Source: Anabaena sp. FACHB-1237
Lineage (GTDB): Bacteria; Cyanobacteriota; Cyanobacteriia; Cyanobacteriales; Nostocaceae
NCBI RefSeq assembly: GCF_014696225.1
Contig: NZ_JACJPV010000018.1
Coordinates: forward strand, 20,930 to 84,929
Direction: 5' to 3'
DNA length: 64,000 bases
The first letter of the stretch is position 1, and every line of letters starts with the position of its first letter. The notes under the pieces are model-generated. The model ran no database searches. It saw only the letters and a list, made by a program, of their open reading frames with translations, and had not been told where the DNA came from. Positions 9,801-17,475 of this stretch are shown in pieces. The translations under genes and the position numbers were made by a program.

Positions 9801-10201
9801 TACTGTGGTTGTATGATTGCACCAGTGCCACAACCCATCATGGCCAAGTCCATCATTAAACCAAAGGATTTCCAGTCTACTAAGTTGGTAGAAGTGCAAT
9901 TATAGCCTCCAGGGAAGTTTTTGGGTTTAGACATCCATTCCGTGCCTCCTACCCACATCCAACGACCGCTAGGAAGGGCTTTTAATTGACGCTGCATTTT
10001 ATCCAAGAGAGCCGCTTCTTCCTTGGTTAATTTTCCTAATTCTACTAAACCCTTAATCGTGCGATCGCACACCTGATCATAACTTTCTCTGAGTCCGGCT
10101 GCGGTACGGCGGCTATAAGTTCTAAAAAATACGGGGTTAGCTGCCGGTGCTGACTCTGGAAAAGTGGCACTCTGACGTTGACGTGAAAGTTCTTGAATCA
10201 T
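6806..10201 (-). CDS. nrdJ: Adenosylcobalamin-dependent ribonucleotide reductase with intein
   Basis: Class II ribonucleotide reductase, which makes deoxyribonucleotides using an adenosylcobalamin-generated thiyl radical. The precursor has 1131 residues; removing the intein (408-772) leaves 766, close to the monomeric Lactobacillus-type enzyme. Visible are Cys102 in GGYNCTSTN (redox pair), the catalytic motif NP-CGEI reassembled across the splice site with Cys773, Cys783 as likely redox partner, TTVQPSGTKA, and the C-terminal shuttle cysteines Cys1117 and Cys1122 in GCDSDKCMF. The enzyme needs B12, and a cobyrinate diamide synthase gene lies 0.75 kb beyond its start. I saw no cobalamin riboswitch upstream. 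The stop is only 19 bp from the nested MITEs. Confidence 0.95.
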   Translation of the reverse strand: MIQELSRQRQSATFPESAPAANPVFFRTYSRRTAAGLRESYDQVCDRTIKGLVELGKLTKEEAALLDKMQRQLKALPSGRWMWVGGTEWMSKPKNFPGGYNCTSTNLVDWKSFGLMMDLAMMGCGTGAIIQPQYINQLPVIRNYLNITIQGEIGSTPTEKRREFTDVIVKDNTVNIYVGDSREGWVKSYQTILELSTDERFTSKVQVIVDVSDVRKSGEVLKGFGGIANPVKLSGLYQRIASILNKAVGRKLNSVECCLLIDEAAVTIVAGNVRRSAGMRQFVSDDELGSKAKDNLWQQDAQGNWSIDPERDALRMANHTRVFHHKPTLNECIESVQKQYYSGEGAIQWAGEAVARANIDLLTTQELKIDFVQAYQQGKGKDWIQERYPKIDNQELEHRLSRYGLNPCHAGDTLVSTNQGLVPIKELVGKPFQALVDLRAVGLDGVRLTDAIAFPTGVQTTYLITLANGQQMRCTADHQHFTNHGWVATKDLTSDHHIYIQKGAGYFGEGTITVEQAQMLGWLYSDDSTYQGYKELDAVFYINQNEYKTAFPVLTAAVESLTGYSHKPNLVKGACTLHNDSPLVDSLCNKLGVKSKDYLPDQFLSQSQEVIIGFLQGLFSADGCVNVKGRNIELRNRSRQLLAQIQIILLNLGIKSSLLIKEKAGSRGVPCTLKDGTEKVSQNRDSCRLMIYSAAEATKFWQLIGFPLIPDKQECLATLATKESSRKYSEAIISQRFTSKVKSIEEFGEEPVYDLHVPLTHSFIANGCITHNCGEIIGTNFFCNLAEVHLNQLDPDNYKEQEEAFTASALSVATLLNHHFLEPRYQYSRELDPIVGVSFTGLFDFFVHAFGVNWLHWWEQGRPETPEGLIFKRAEAEYLSRWKDIVHQTVWNYCDKHGLKRPNRCTTVQPSGTKALLTGASPGWHPPKAQRFIRRITFGKNDPVALACLEYGYSIIPSQSDKDEKGNLLNDPFDPRCTEWLVEIPVAVSWADLPGADEIDVSKFSVLAQLDFVMQVQKYYTAHNTSATLELRSEEIEPLGTRIYEAIKNDEGYISAALLARFDDIQTFPRLPFEPIDAETYKLLSKQVKERRKNDDFCGVLSRYDLGEMSEVGPSGCDSDKCMFPDQKPTS
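7886..8980 (-). other. Intein in NrdJ with LAGLIDADG endonuclease (residues 408-772)
   Basis: A 365-residue in-frame protein intron. Block A begins at Cys408 (CHAGDTLV). Block B is CTADHQHFTNHGW with the conserved His. The two dodecapeptide endonuclease motifs are LGWLYSDDSTY and LQGLFSADGCV. Block F is VYDLHVPLTHSF, and block G ends CITHN with Asn772, followed by Cys+1. All splicing residues (Cys1, block B His, His-Asn, Cys+1) are present, so splicing should work. The second endonuclease motif keeps the acidic residue and the first has the Asp-Asp pair, so homing activity is possible. Boundaries come from the codon frame and the reconstituted extein NPCGEI. Confidence 0.95.
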
Positions 10202-10283
10202 AATAAAACCACAATTCTAACACAAATAGTGGCAAGTAGTAATCATGGATTTGAGAGTAAAAATTTTGACTTTTAAATCTTAC

Positions 10284-10305
10284 GGGTTTAGCATTGCTAA
10301 ATCCC
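10284..10305. repeat. GGGTTTAGCATTGCTAAACCC-type palindrome
   Basis: Slightly imperfect copy of a 21-bp palindrome that also occurs at 13172-13192, 22614-22634 and 24365-24385. Confidence 0.6.
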
Positions 10306-10450
10306 TACTCCTGACTGTTGGGTTGTACAAAAAACCTAAAATTAGTAAAATATTACTGGAATATGTAGAATAAATACACCGTGAATTTTCCTTATGGCTT
10401 GTTCACAATAAATAATACTAAATGAACTTCATAGAAATCAACAATTACTT

Positions 10451-10690
10451 ATGGACGCTTTTGCACCTACTCCTCCAGAATGGACAAATCAAGCAATACA
10501 CGCTTATGAATTTCATTGTCCTAAATGCCATGCTACTAGTAGAGAAGCAGTTAATGTATGGTTAAATAGGCGATCGCCTGTGTTGACAGTAGAAAATAAA
10601 CGTAAATGGCAAGAATTTTATCAATGTCATTGTGGTTGTGTGTGGTGGGCTTGGAGTAATGATCGGAAAAATGATAGAATTATCGAATAA
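10451..10690 (+). CDS. Conserved small zinc-ribbon-like protein (unknown function)
   Basis: A 79-residue protein with FHCPKCHA near residue 22 and FYQCHCGCVWWAW near residue 57, a four-cysteine pattern like a small zinc ribbon. Around it lie Trp-rich and Arg-rich segments (VWLNRRSP, KRKWQEF). I recognise it only as the type of short conserved protein found in cyanobacteria and cannot name a function; nucleic-acid or protein binding through zinc is an inference. It contains a GCGATCGC octamer. It stands alone, 249 bp from the divergent nrdJ start. Coding is supported by the cysteine pairs and normal codon use. Confidence 0.7.
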   Translation: MDAFAPTPPEWTNQAIHAYEFHCPKCHATSREAVNVWLNRRSPVLTVENKRKWQEFYQCHCGCVWWAWSNDRKNDRIIE

Positions 10691-10718
10691 GTGATAATTC
10701 CCATACAAAGCTGGAATT

Positions 10719-10780
10719 AAAGTTACAGTAGCACAAGCATCTTGCTTGTATTAATTATTCAAGTTAAAGGCACAACAGCT
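10719..10780. mobile_element. Truncated copy of the 100-bp TA-flanked MITE
   Basis: Matches the AAGTTACAGTAGCACAAGCA-to-ACAGCT half of the element at 14857-14956. The other end is missing, and TA follows the intact terminus. Confidence 0.75.
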
Positions 10781-10840
10781 TATCCTCATTTATGTCCTTT
10801 TACTTTGGAAGAAATTTTAGATGATGAATTTTATGGATAA
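10781..10840 (+). pseudogene. Remnant of a DUF29-family gene (3' end)
   Basis: An open stretch of 19 codons ending in TAA encodes CPFTLEEILDDEFYG, which resembles the conserved C-terminus of cyanobacterial DUF29 proteins (CPYTLEQILDPDF type). Everything upstream has been replaced by the truncated MITE. Too short to be functional. Confidence 0.5.
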
Positions 10841-10955
10841 ATGGATAATTTATAGCAGCAAACAGGGAACAGAGTTGAAAGTCCTTTTGTGTATGGTTTT
10901 TTAGTTAAATTCTGTATCTCATTCAAGTGCATACCGCTATATTAAAAATAATTTT

Positions 10956-12404
10956 CTATCTACAAGTTTCTAAAAACCTTTGGGGAATTTCTAAACTTTC
11001 TCCCCAATGTTGATGAATATAAGAAGCGTGAACATTGGGTAAATTCCAACCTTCAAAACCTGTATTTTCTGAATTATCATAACGATAGGTATTAAATAAA
11101 GGTTTTTCACAATTATTAATAACGTGAGAACGATGAAATTCATGGCCGTAGATATAATTATTATTATTACCATTATTACCTGTATTTAATAACCAGGTAT
11201 TTTCTAAGATAACTGCGCGACGATATCCTAAAGTTAATTTCTTATCCATTTGTGCGGAGGTGGGTAATATTCCTACCATTGGCCAAGATTTTCCATCAAA
11301 ATCAATGATATTTTCACATAAATACATCAGTCCTCCACATTCTGCTATTGTGGGTATTCCTGATAAAATGGCAGTTTTTACTTGTTGAATAACTTCTTTA
11401 TTTTCTGCTAATTTTTCAGCAAATACTTCAGGAAAACCACCACCAAAATACATACCTTGAATATTTTCTGGTAGTTTGTGATCTTTTAATGGACTCCAAT
11501 ATATTAATTTTGCTCCTAATTGTTCTAAAATGTCTAAGTTATCTTGATAATAAAAGTTAAATGCTTGATCTTTTGCTACTGCAATTTTAATATTTGTTTG
11601 AATATTGGTAAATTTTTGATGAATATTTTGATAAATACTATTATAAATATTATTAGAAATATTATTAGAAGTACCAGATTTTAATAAAGGTAATAATTTT
11701 GGCCAATCAAAACAATGATCTCCTAATGTTGCTAAACGATCAATAATATTATCTAATTCCGATAATTCTCCTGTGGGAATTAACCCTAAATGACGATCTG
11801 GTATGGTAATATTATCTTCCCGTCTTAAAACTCCTAAAATGGGAATTTCTAGGGGTTTTAATGAGTTTTGTAATAATGATAAATGTCGCTCACTACCTAC
11901 ACGATTTAATACTAAACCTGCTATTTTAATTCTCGGATCTAGTTTACAATAACCGTGAGCGATCGCTGCTACTGAACCAGATAAACGACTACAATCAATA
12001 ACTAATAATACAGGAATATTTAATAATCTAGCGATATGTGCTGTACTACCAAAATCAGTAATTAGTTGATTATTGGATTGATTTGATATATTTGATTGAT
12101 ATTCATTACCTACACCATCAAATAAACCCATTACGCCTTCAATTAAACCATATTCTGCATTAGAAATATGACGTTGAAAACATTTTTTAATGTAATTTTC
12201 TGAAGTTAATACAGCATCTAAATTACGACAAGGTAGGCCAGTGACATATTGATGAAACATAGGATCAATATAATCTGGACCCACTTTAAAAGATTGTACT
12301 TTTGATGCAAGATTGGCGTTTTGACGACATAAAGAAGCTAGTAAAGAAAGCGTAACTGTTGTTTTACCAACCCCACTACGTTCTCCAGCAATAATAATAG
12401 CCAT
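10956..12404 (-). CDS. cobB/cbiA: Cobyrinic acid a,c-diamide synthase
   Basis: ATP- and glutamine-dependent amidation of cobyrinic acid at the a and c carboxylates in B12 (pseudocobalamin) synthesis. The N-terminal dethiobiotin-synthetase-like domain has the P-loop AGERSGVGKTT (6-16), KVGPDYIDPMFH, LIEGVMGLFDG and LVIDCSRLSGS. The C-terminal class I glutamine amidotransferase-like domain has the FGGGFPE turn, nucleophile Cys in IAECGGLMYL and the His motif YGHEFHRS. At 482 residues it is full length. A linker around 240-265 is an Asn/Ile-rich low-complexity run (NNISNNIYNS). It is monocistronic and feeds the cofactor used by the nearby NrdJ. Confidence 0.95.
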   Translation of the reverse strand: MAIIIAGERSGVGKTTVTLSLLASLCRQNANLASKVQSFKVGPDYIDPMFHQYVTGLPCRNLDAVLTSENYIKKCFQRHISNAEYGLIEGVMGLFDGVGNEYQSNISNQSNNQLITDFGSTAHIARLLNIPVLLVIDCSRLSGSVAAIAHGYCKLDPRIKIAGLVLNRVGSERHLSLLQNSLKPLEIPILGVLRREDNITIPDRHLGLIPTGELSELDNIIDRLATLGDHCFDWPKLLPLLKSGTSNNISNNIYNSIYQNIHQKFTNIQTNIKIAVAKDQAFNFYYQDNLDILEQLGAKLIYWSPLKDHKLPENIQGMYFGGGFPEVFAEKLAENKEVIQQVKTAILSGIPTIAECGGLMYLCENIIDFDGKSWPMVGILPTSAQMDKKLTLGYRRAVILENTWLLNTGNNGNNNNYIYGHEFHRSHVINNCEKPLFNTYRYDNSENTGFEGWNLPNVHASYIHQHWGESLEIPQRFLETCR

Positions 12405-12449
12405 AATTGTGGATATTTACCATTACTTATACTTATGAATTTTCAATTA

Positions 12450-12902
12450 TCAATTATCACTTCTCACTTTTTTTAAAGTATATGCTTTAAATCTTTCTAA
12501 ATCTGCTTGAATGGTTGACTCAACAACTTTTCCTAAAAATAAATTATCCATTAATTTACCTAAAAAACCAGGAACATCATAAGCAATAGACATTTTCACA
12601 ATTGTACCAGCATGACGATCATAAAAACGAATTGCTCCGCGATTTGGTAGACCGTCTACAGATTCCCATTGGATAATTTGATGAGAGATAATTTTTGTAT
12701 TGCGAGATTTCCAGGTAAATTCTAAACTACCGGTTTTTAATGTCCACAGAGAAATTTCCGGATCATCTTCAGATATTTTAACAGAATCAATCCATTTCAT
12801 CCAATTTGGCATTTGTTCCAAATCTGACCATAGTTCCCATACTAAATCTATGGGAGCGTCTACTTCAATTTGTACACTATGTTCTAACCAGTTTGATGTC
12901 AT
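12450..12902 (-). CDS. SRPBCC (START-like) family protein
   Basis: A 150-residue cyclase/dehydrase-type lipid-binding fold. It begins VQIEVDAPIDLVWELWSDLEQMPNWMKWI, the usual SRPBCC start, and continues through a hydrophobic pocket to a C-terminal helix LERFKAYTLKK. Homologues often lie next to the zeta-carotene desaturase gene in cyanobacteria, as here (zds is upstream on the same strand, beyond a 300-bp repeat region). A role in binding carotenoid or quinone precursors is only inferred from the fold and neighbour. No signal peptide or membrane helix is visible. Confidence 0.8.
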   Translation of the reverse strand: MTSNWLEHSVQIEVDAPIDLVWELWSDLEQMPNWMKWIDSVKISEDDPEISLWTLKTGSLEFTWKSRNTKIISHQIIQWESVDGLPNRGAIRFYDRHAGTIVKMSIAYDVPGFLGKLMDNLFLGKVVESTIQADLERFKAYTLKKVRSDN

Positions 12903-12960
12903 GTTTTTTTAGTTTTTTTTTTGCTAATGTTTGAATTAAGGATAAGGTATGGCTTGTTTA

Positions 12961-13165
12961 ATTTGGATAAGTTATGCAAGCAAGATGCTTGTGCTACTTT
13001 CATTTGGATAAGTTATGCAAGCAAGATGCTTGTGCTACTTTCATTTGGATAAGTTATGCAAGCAAGATGCTTGTGCTACTTTCATTTGGACAAGTTATGC
13101 AAGCAAGATGCTTGTGCTACTTTCATTTGGATAAGTTATGCAAGCAAGATGCTTGTGCTACTTTC
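12961..13165. repeat. Five tandem 41-bp repeats
   Basis: Five consecutive, nearly identical units start at 12961, 13002, 13043, 13084 and 13125, each containing ATGCAAGCAAGATGCTTGTG. The core is the same as in the 100-bp MITE and in the nine-unit array at 42150. The unit length is not a multiple of three, so the long open frame across it is fortuitous. The array separates zds from the SRPBCC gene. Confidence 0.9.
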
Positions 13166-13171
13166 ATTTTA

Positions 13172-13192
13172 GGGTTTAGCATTGCTAAACCC
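13172..13192. repeat. 21-bp palindrome GGGTTTAGCATTGCTAAACCC
   Basis: Perfect palindrome 11 bases from the zds stop. It could serve as a transcription terminator for zds as well as being a dispersed repeat (copies at 22614 and 24365). Confidence 0.65.
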
Positions 13193-13202
13193 CTACTAAA
13201 TC

Positions 13203-14642
13203 CTATTTCTTCACAGTTTCTAAAATTGCTTTTGCTGCACGTTTTCCAGAAATTGTTGCTCCTTCCATACTATCAATATAGTCTTGTTGGGTGTAACTTC
13301 CTGCTAAGAAAAAGTTAGGAATTGGTGTTTTTTGATCAGGGCGATATACGTCCATTCCTGGTGCTTCTTTATATAAAGATTGAGCTAATTTAACCACACT
13401 ATACCAGGTCATGTTTAATTCTCTGGATGATGGAAATAACTCATGAACTTGTTTTAACACATGGTTAGCGATCGCTTCATTACTTTCTTTAATAAATGGA
13501 TCTCCTGGTGTTAAAACTAACTGTAATAATGAACCTTGGCCGGGACGATAATAGTCTTTAGGACTAGTTAATGCCAAATCTGCAAAACAGGAAAAATCAG
13601 CATCTCCAGTATATAATAAATTATCTAAACCTGCCGCGTGATTTAATTGTTTGCGTTTTTGTTCATCTTGTAATTCTGTCACCCAACCATCAAATCTTAA
13701 TTGTACAGTGGCTACAGGAACAGCTTCTAATTTATAAATATTGTCAAATTCTGGCCATTTTCGCCATGCTTGGGGTAATACACGCTGTATTCCCGGTACA
13801 TCACAAGCACATAAATAAGCATCCGCTGTAATTACTTCTTCCGTATCACCTTGGGCTACTGCTATACCAGTAACACGGGTTTCTTGCTCAGTTTCCGCAA
13901 ATTGAATTTCTCTTACTTGGCGACGGGTGTATATTTTTGTACCTCTAGCTTCTAAATACTCCACCATAGGTTTAAGTAAGTATTCAGCAGGTGATCCTGC
14001 CAACATTCGCAGTATGGAGGCTTCGGTTCTCACTGCAAAAAATTGGAAAATTGTCAGCATACAACGAGCGGAAATGTTCTCACAGTTTATGAAACCCAAA
14101 GCATAAGCGATAGGGTCCCACATTCGTTTAATACTACCCTTATTACCGCCATGACTGTAAAACCAATCGGCAAAACTAATATTATCTAAATCGCGGATAT
14201 TTTTCATTGCTCCTTCAAAGTCTACTAATCCGCGTACAATGGGGCTAGTACCAAGAGCGATCGCATTTTGTATTTTATCTTGTAAGGACAGTTGTGAACT
14301 GGTAAGAAATGCCTTTAACCCGTTAAAAGGCGCACCTGTGATAAAGCGGAAGTCTAAAGCTCCTGTTGTGCCACCTTTATTAATAAAAGTGTGGATATGC
14401 TCTTTGAGAAGTAGATTATCTCGTGATCCCACTTTTTCCATCAATGCAAACAAATTGTAGTAGCAGCCAAAAAATACGTGCAAGCCCATTTCAATATGGT
14501 TGCCATCCGCATCTACCCAACTACTAACTTTACCACCCACAAACGGACGAGATTCAAATATTTGTACCTCACAACCCGCATCAACTAAGTCTATAGCAGT
14601 CACTAAACCTGCTAAACCTGCACCTACAATTGCAACACGCAT
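13203..14642 (-). CDS. zds (crtQ): Zeta-carotene desaturase (9,9'-di-cis)
   Basis: FAD-dependent plant-type desaturase that introduces two double bases-equivalent double bonds into zeta-carotene on the way to lycopene; quinone is the electron acceptor at the membrane. The dinucleotide-binding motif [11 protein letters not shown] with the following Glu of [15 protein letters not shown] is at residues 3-43. The C-terminal signature [23 protein letters not shown] is read in pieces as FFLAGSYT and [10 protein letters not shown]. Its 479 residues match the family length. It resembles plant ZDS and not bacterial CrtI. The SRPBCC gene follows it on the same strand. Confidence 0.95.
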   Translation of the reverse strand: MRVAIVGAGLAGLVTAIDLVDAGCEVQIFESRPFVGGKVSSWVDADGNHIEMGLHVFFGCYYNLFALMEKVGSRDNLLLKEHIHTFINKGGTTGALDFRFITGAPFNGLKAFLTSSQLSLQDKIQNAIALGTSPIVRGLVDFEGAMKNIRDLDNISFADWFYSHGGNKGSIKRMWDPIAYALGFINCENISARCMLTIFQFFAVRTEASILRMLAGSPAEYLLKPMVEYLEARGTKIYTRRQVREIQFAETEQETRVTGIAVAQGDTEEVITADAYLCACDVPGIQRVLPQAWRKWPEFDNIYKLEAVPVATVQLRFDGWVTELQDEQKRKQLNHAAGLDNLLYTGDADFSCFADLALTSPKDYYRPGQGSLLQLVLTPGDPFIKESNEAIANHVLKQVHELFPSSRELNMTWYSVVKLAQSLYKEAPGMDVYRPDQKTPIPNFFLAGSYTQQDYIDSMEGATISGKRAAKAILETVKK

Positions 14643-14734
14643 TCCCTCGTTCCTTGTTCAGTTTCTTTACAAATTGTAACAGAAGTTTGTACATCTTTGT
14701 CAGAATTAGGATTAAAGGATTTTTAGGATGTGAT

Positions 14735-15130
14735 TTTGTCTGAATCAGGATATCCAGGATGTCAGAATTTTCAGGATGTTGTTTAGGAAATAAAGGTTTT
14801 TGTCAAGGATATAGAAGGATATAGAATATATTTTATTATTTGTCTGAATCAGGATAAGCTAATGTGCAGCACTCACTGTATAATTAAAAAACCTGAAGTT
14901 ACAGTAGCACAAGCATCTTGCTTGTATTAATTATTCAAGTTAAAGGGACAACAGCTTATCCAGGATGTCAGAATTTTCAGGATGTTGTTTAGGAAATAAA
15001 GGTTTTTGTCAAGGATATAGAATATATTTTTATTTCCAAAAAATCTGATCATTCAATATTCACAGATAATCTATAAATAACAATCCTGTACATCCTAAAA
15101 TCCTGGTTATCCCGATTCAGACAATCACAA
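14735..15130. repeat. Duplicated GTCTGAATCAGGATATCCAGG region
   Basis: A segment starting TGTCTGAATCAGGAT occurs at 14738 and again at 14841. The second copy is interrupted by a MITE and resumes at 14957. An inverted version (ATCCCGATTCAGACAATCAC) lies near 15109. The block accounts for most of the 825-bp gap between queF and zds. I find no gene in it. Confidence 0.75.
14857..14956. mobile_element. 100-bp MITE inserted at TA, empty site nearby
   Basis: Runs from AGCTAATGTGCAGCAC to GGGACAACAGCT and is flanked by TA on both sides (14855-14856 and 14957-14958). The neighbouring duplicate at 14745-14757 reads AATCAGGATATCCAGG without the insert, which fixes the ends at the base. The imperfect terminal inverted repeats are AGCTAATGTGC and AGCTGTTGTCC. 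Other 100-bp copies are at 17679-17778 and 20238-20337. Confidence 0.9.
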
Positions 15131-15252
15131 TAAACAACCTCCAAATAGTGAAAAAGTAACTTTACGTAGCTGATTAAGGGTATGATCAAGGTTTCACGCA
15201 CAGGCACTCCAGGTACACAAGAGTAAGATTTTCATTTTTGTAACTTTTCCAT

Positions 15253-15385
15253 GGCGTTGCTGAACTTATGTATGAAATTGACAAGTTCAAAATTTGAAAT
15301 TTTGCGCCTTTGTACCTAACATAATTGCTTTACTTCGCTAATGCGCGAAGTAAATATCATAATCATACCCCAATTCAGCAACGCC
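15253..15385. mobile_element. MITE with GGCGTTGCTGAA inverted termini
   Basis: GGCGTTGCTGAA at 15253-15264 and TTCAGCAACGCC at 15374-15385. It is a 133-bp uninterrupted relative of the element at 6558-6786, and carries internal palindromes TTCAAAATTTGAA and CTTCGCTAATGCGCGAAG. Confidence 0.8.
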
Positions 15386-15467
15386 TTTTTCCTTAACGAT
15401 CGCTTGACATTCAAGACAGTCGCTACATAATTTCATTATTTCATTTTTTTTGAGATTAAGCTGACTC

Positions 15468-15860
15468 CTATTTCTGATGTTTAACCTCAACTACTGTATG
15501 CACATTACCACGAGGAGTAAAATCAGCTTTTACCGTAATTTCTAAAGGATCACAAGCAGCCACAACATCATCTAAAATTTGATTTGCTGACTCTTCATGG
15601 GAAATATAGCGATCGCGGTAACTATTAATATATAATTTCAAAGCCTTTAATTCTACCACTCGTTCATCTGGTACATAACTAATATAAATCGTCGCGAAGT
15701 CAGGATAACCCGAAAAAGGACATTTACAAGTAAATTCTGGCAAAGTAATATTAATATCATAGCGTCGGCCAATGCGGGGATTAGGAAAAGTAATTAATTT
15801 GCCTTCCGCAATTTCCCTTTCTCCATATTTCACTTCTAAATCAGATGTCAATTTACTCAT
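15468..15860 (-). CDS. queF: NADPH-dependent 7-cyano-7-deazaguanine reductase
   Basis: Reduces preQ0 to preQ1 in queuosine biosynthesis. This is the short, single-domain (type I) form with 130 residues and the tunnelling fold. The catalytic Cys47 and Asp54 are in CKCPFSGYPDFA with the same seven-residue spacing as the Bacillus enzyme. The QueF substrate motif ELKALKLYINSYRDRYISHEE appears in two overlapping parts, ELKALKLYINSYR and RYISHEE. It is a single gene bordered by a MITE downstream, and the rest of the que pathway is not in this window. Confidence 0.96.
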   Translation of the reverse strand: MSKLTSDLEVKYGEREIAEGKLITFPNPRIGRRYDINITLPEFTCKCPFSGYPDFATIYISYVPDERVVELKALKLYINSYRDRYISHEESANQILDDVVAACDPLEITVKADFTPRGNVHTVVEVKHQK

Positions 15861-15900
15861 GAGTTAATTATCAAATTATTCATTAATAATATAGCAGTAG

Positions 15901-16003
15901 TTAACTGAATATAAAACCCATAGCCTGCCTGACTGGGAATGATAGCGCAGCCTGGCCTAAGCCATACCGTTAGGTATGTGTAGCGTCTGACTCCTAACAG
16001 CTA
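15901..16003. repeat. Dispersed repeat shared with the rbcL upstream region
   Basis: The string AAAACCCATAGCC, then ACTGGGAAT and TAAGCCATA, recurs at about 58757-58850. Short palindromic pieces, no coding capacity. Confidence 0.5.
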
Positions 16004-16399
16004 TTAACCAACTTCCTTATCAGGACAGTGTTCATCATCCCATCCATAGGGGTGCATCCCACACACTAACAAATTACCACCATAAACCTGTCCATGATAA
16101 TGAACACAACCCATACAAACAGCATTTTTTTCTGGTGTAGCTTCCTCAGCATAAGGAAAATCAGGGTGTAGTTCTTCTACTATATCTTCTAATTCCCAGT
16201 AAATTTCTAAAATTGGTTCAGCAAGCTCCTCTAAAAACTGATCAATCTCTGTTGTCACAGTATTCTGTACTTGCTCAGTAATTTCCTCTGTTATCTCAAA
16301 AAAAGCATCTACCATATCATTCATCCCCAGGAAGAACTGCTCTACTTGATCAGCTACAGTTTCCATCATGTTTATTAAGTCTTTTTGCCATTGTTCCAT
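16004..16399 (-). CDS. Conserved cyanobacterial protein with C-terminal cysteine cluster
   Basis: A 131-residue protein from MEQWQKDLINMMETVADQ. The N-terminal 90 residues are acidic and helical, rich in Glu and hydrophobics (EITEEITEQVQNT), and could form a helical bundle. The C-terminus carries four cysteines in CMGCVHYHGQ, LLVCGMHPYGW and DEHCPD, a likely metal site or iron-sulfur centre. I recognise it as a conserved cyanobacterial family but know no function. An upstream in-frame ATG at 16429 would add ten residues (MFIVNNGVKC), which I consider untranslated leader. No operon partner overlaps it. Confidence 0.75.
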   Translation of the reverse strand: MEQWQKDLINMMETVADQVEQFFLGMNDMVDAFFEITEEITEQVQNTVTTEIDQFLEELAEPILEIYWELEDIVEELHPDFPYAEEATPEKNAVCMGCVHYHGQVYGGNLLVCGMHPYGWDDEHCPDKEVG

Positions 16400-16564
16400 A
16401 CACTTCACACCATTGTTGACTATAAACATGACGCATAATGTTATCTAGTAGACAGTGCTAAAATACAGGATAGATAATATAGCGTCACTATTTGCTTATT
16501 GTTTAGTGTTTCACTACTTATAACTGTGGTTTATCACCATTTTACATAAGTCAAAAACTGACAT

Positions 16565-16948
16565 TTAGGACTCGCGTTGCAGCCTTTTTAACTGCTCCTG
16601 TAGTTCTCGCACTTGATCTCGTAGCTGATCTACATTATCTTGTTTTGGCTGTTTCACAGTTATTCCTTCATCTTCCTCTAAAATTTCTATGCGTCGAGGT
16701 TCAGATGAGGTTGTTTTTTCTACTGTTTCTTGAGATATTGGTTGCTGTTGAGCTTGCTTCATCATATCCTCAACAAAGCGACGAGCTTCTTCTGTACTCA
16801 TTTCGCCTTTAGCTACCATTTCATCTGCTAATTTTTGTACTTGCCATCGCAATTCTGTCAATTTTCCCCCTGCTTTTTCTCCTGCGTAGGTAGCTATTCC
16901 CACACCCAGGTAAAAAGCCTTTTGTACCATATCTCCAAAACCAGGCAT
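16565..16948 (-). CDS. Phasin-like / conserved cyanobacterial coiled-coil protein
   Basis: 127 residues. The N-terminal half (FGDMVQKAFYLGVGIATYAGEK, read as FGDMVQKAFYLGVG then ATYAGEKAGGKL) and the following charged helix resemble phasin-family proteins. These coat polyhydroxyalkanoate granules or act as small helical scaffolds. The segment 77-100 is a Glu/Lys-rich linker, and the C-terminus (VDQLRDQVRELQEQLKRLQ) is a clear coiled coil with Leu every seventh residue. Granule binding is an inference, because no pha genes are nearby. The SRP RNA gene starts just upstream of its ATG. Confidence 0.65.
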   Translation of the reverse strand: MPGFGDMVQKAFYLGVGIATYAGEKAGGKLTELRWQVQKLADEMVAKGEMSTEEARRFVEDMMKQAQQQPISQETVEKTTSSEPRRIEILEEDEGITVKQPKQDNVDQLRDQVRELQEQLKRLQRES

Positions 16949-16982
16949 TGCTACTGAAAGCTCCTATGAAATTGCCTAAAAT

Positions 16983-17080
16983 GGGGCGACCCGGAGGCTA
17001 CGCCTACCACAAGCATCCCTTATTGCTGCTACCTTCCGGTCCTGACAAGGTTTGGGCGTTGAAGTTGCATAGTTCCAGGT
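16983..17080 (-). ncRNA. ffs: Signal recognition particle RNA (4.5S type)
   Basis: On the minus strand the conserved SRP domain IV reads TTGTCAGGACCGGAAGGTAG followed by CAGCAATAAGG. It carries the GGAC-GGAAG-AGCAG elements that bind Ffh. Flanking sequence can form the long hairpin stem of the roughly 97-nt bacterial form. The exact ends are estimates. It lies between the phasin-like and YciI genes. Confidence 0.9.
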
Positions 17081-17118
17081 CTTCTCATATCATAACACTA
17101 AATTTTGAAAATGGTGCA

Positions 17119-17385
17119 TCATTCTACAACAATTTTCCATTCAAAAAGTTCATAATTCACACAACCGTTATATATCAAGGGATCTGCCGCTACAATTTTT
17201 TTCGCTTCATCCATTGATGTGGCCTCAAATAACATCATTCCCCCACCTTTCACAGCCCAGTAACCTGTTTTCGCTTTATGTCCTTGAGCAATCAAATCCT
17301 GTACATACGCTTTATGGGCAGGTACATATTGGTCAAATGTGGCTTTATCCACCCTTCCCGCTTCTATTTTCACAAACCAAGGCAT
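17119..17385 (-). CDS. YciI family protein
   Basis: An 88-residue ferredoxin-fold protein of the YCII-related family. It shows MPWFVKIEAG at the start, the family Asp/His in RPAHKAYV-like VPAHKAYVQDLIAQG, the turn GGGMMLFEATSMDEAKKIVAADP, and a C-terminal strand VNYELFEWKI. Family members have a conserved His-Asp pair, and some are dioxygenase-like or detoxifying, but the physiological role is unknown. A start at 17385 is the only ATG and matches family length. It lies between the SRP RNA and a tRNA gene, all on the minus strand. Confidence 0.85.
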   Translation of the reverse strand: MPWFVKIEAGRVDKATFDQYVPAHKAYVQDLIAQGHKAKTGYWAVKGGGMMLFEATSMDEAKKIVAADPLIYNGCVNYELFEWKIVVE

Positions 17386-17475
17386 ATTTTTTATACTGAT
17401 AAACTAGCTTAATTACACCATTAAAACGTAGAATTAAGTAGAGATCAATAAATCACTACCACACCAAAAAATTAA

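Noticed and set aside
10202..10450. Cobalamin riboswitch controlling the B12-dependent reductase
   Set aside because: I found neither the B12-box nor the characteristic stem arrangement in the 249-bp spacer.
10991..11173. Isoleucine-rich 60-codon frame on the minus strand
   Set aside because: A shadow of the Asn-rich 3' part of the cobyrinate synthase gene in another frame.
12974..13318. Open frame of 114 codons on the plus strand
   Set aside because: It runs over 41-bp tandem repeats and antisense to zds; the period shifts frame at each unit and no domain is present.
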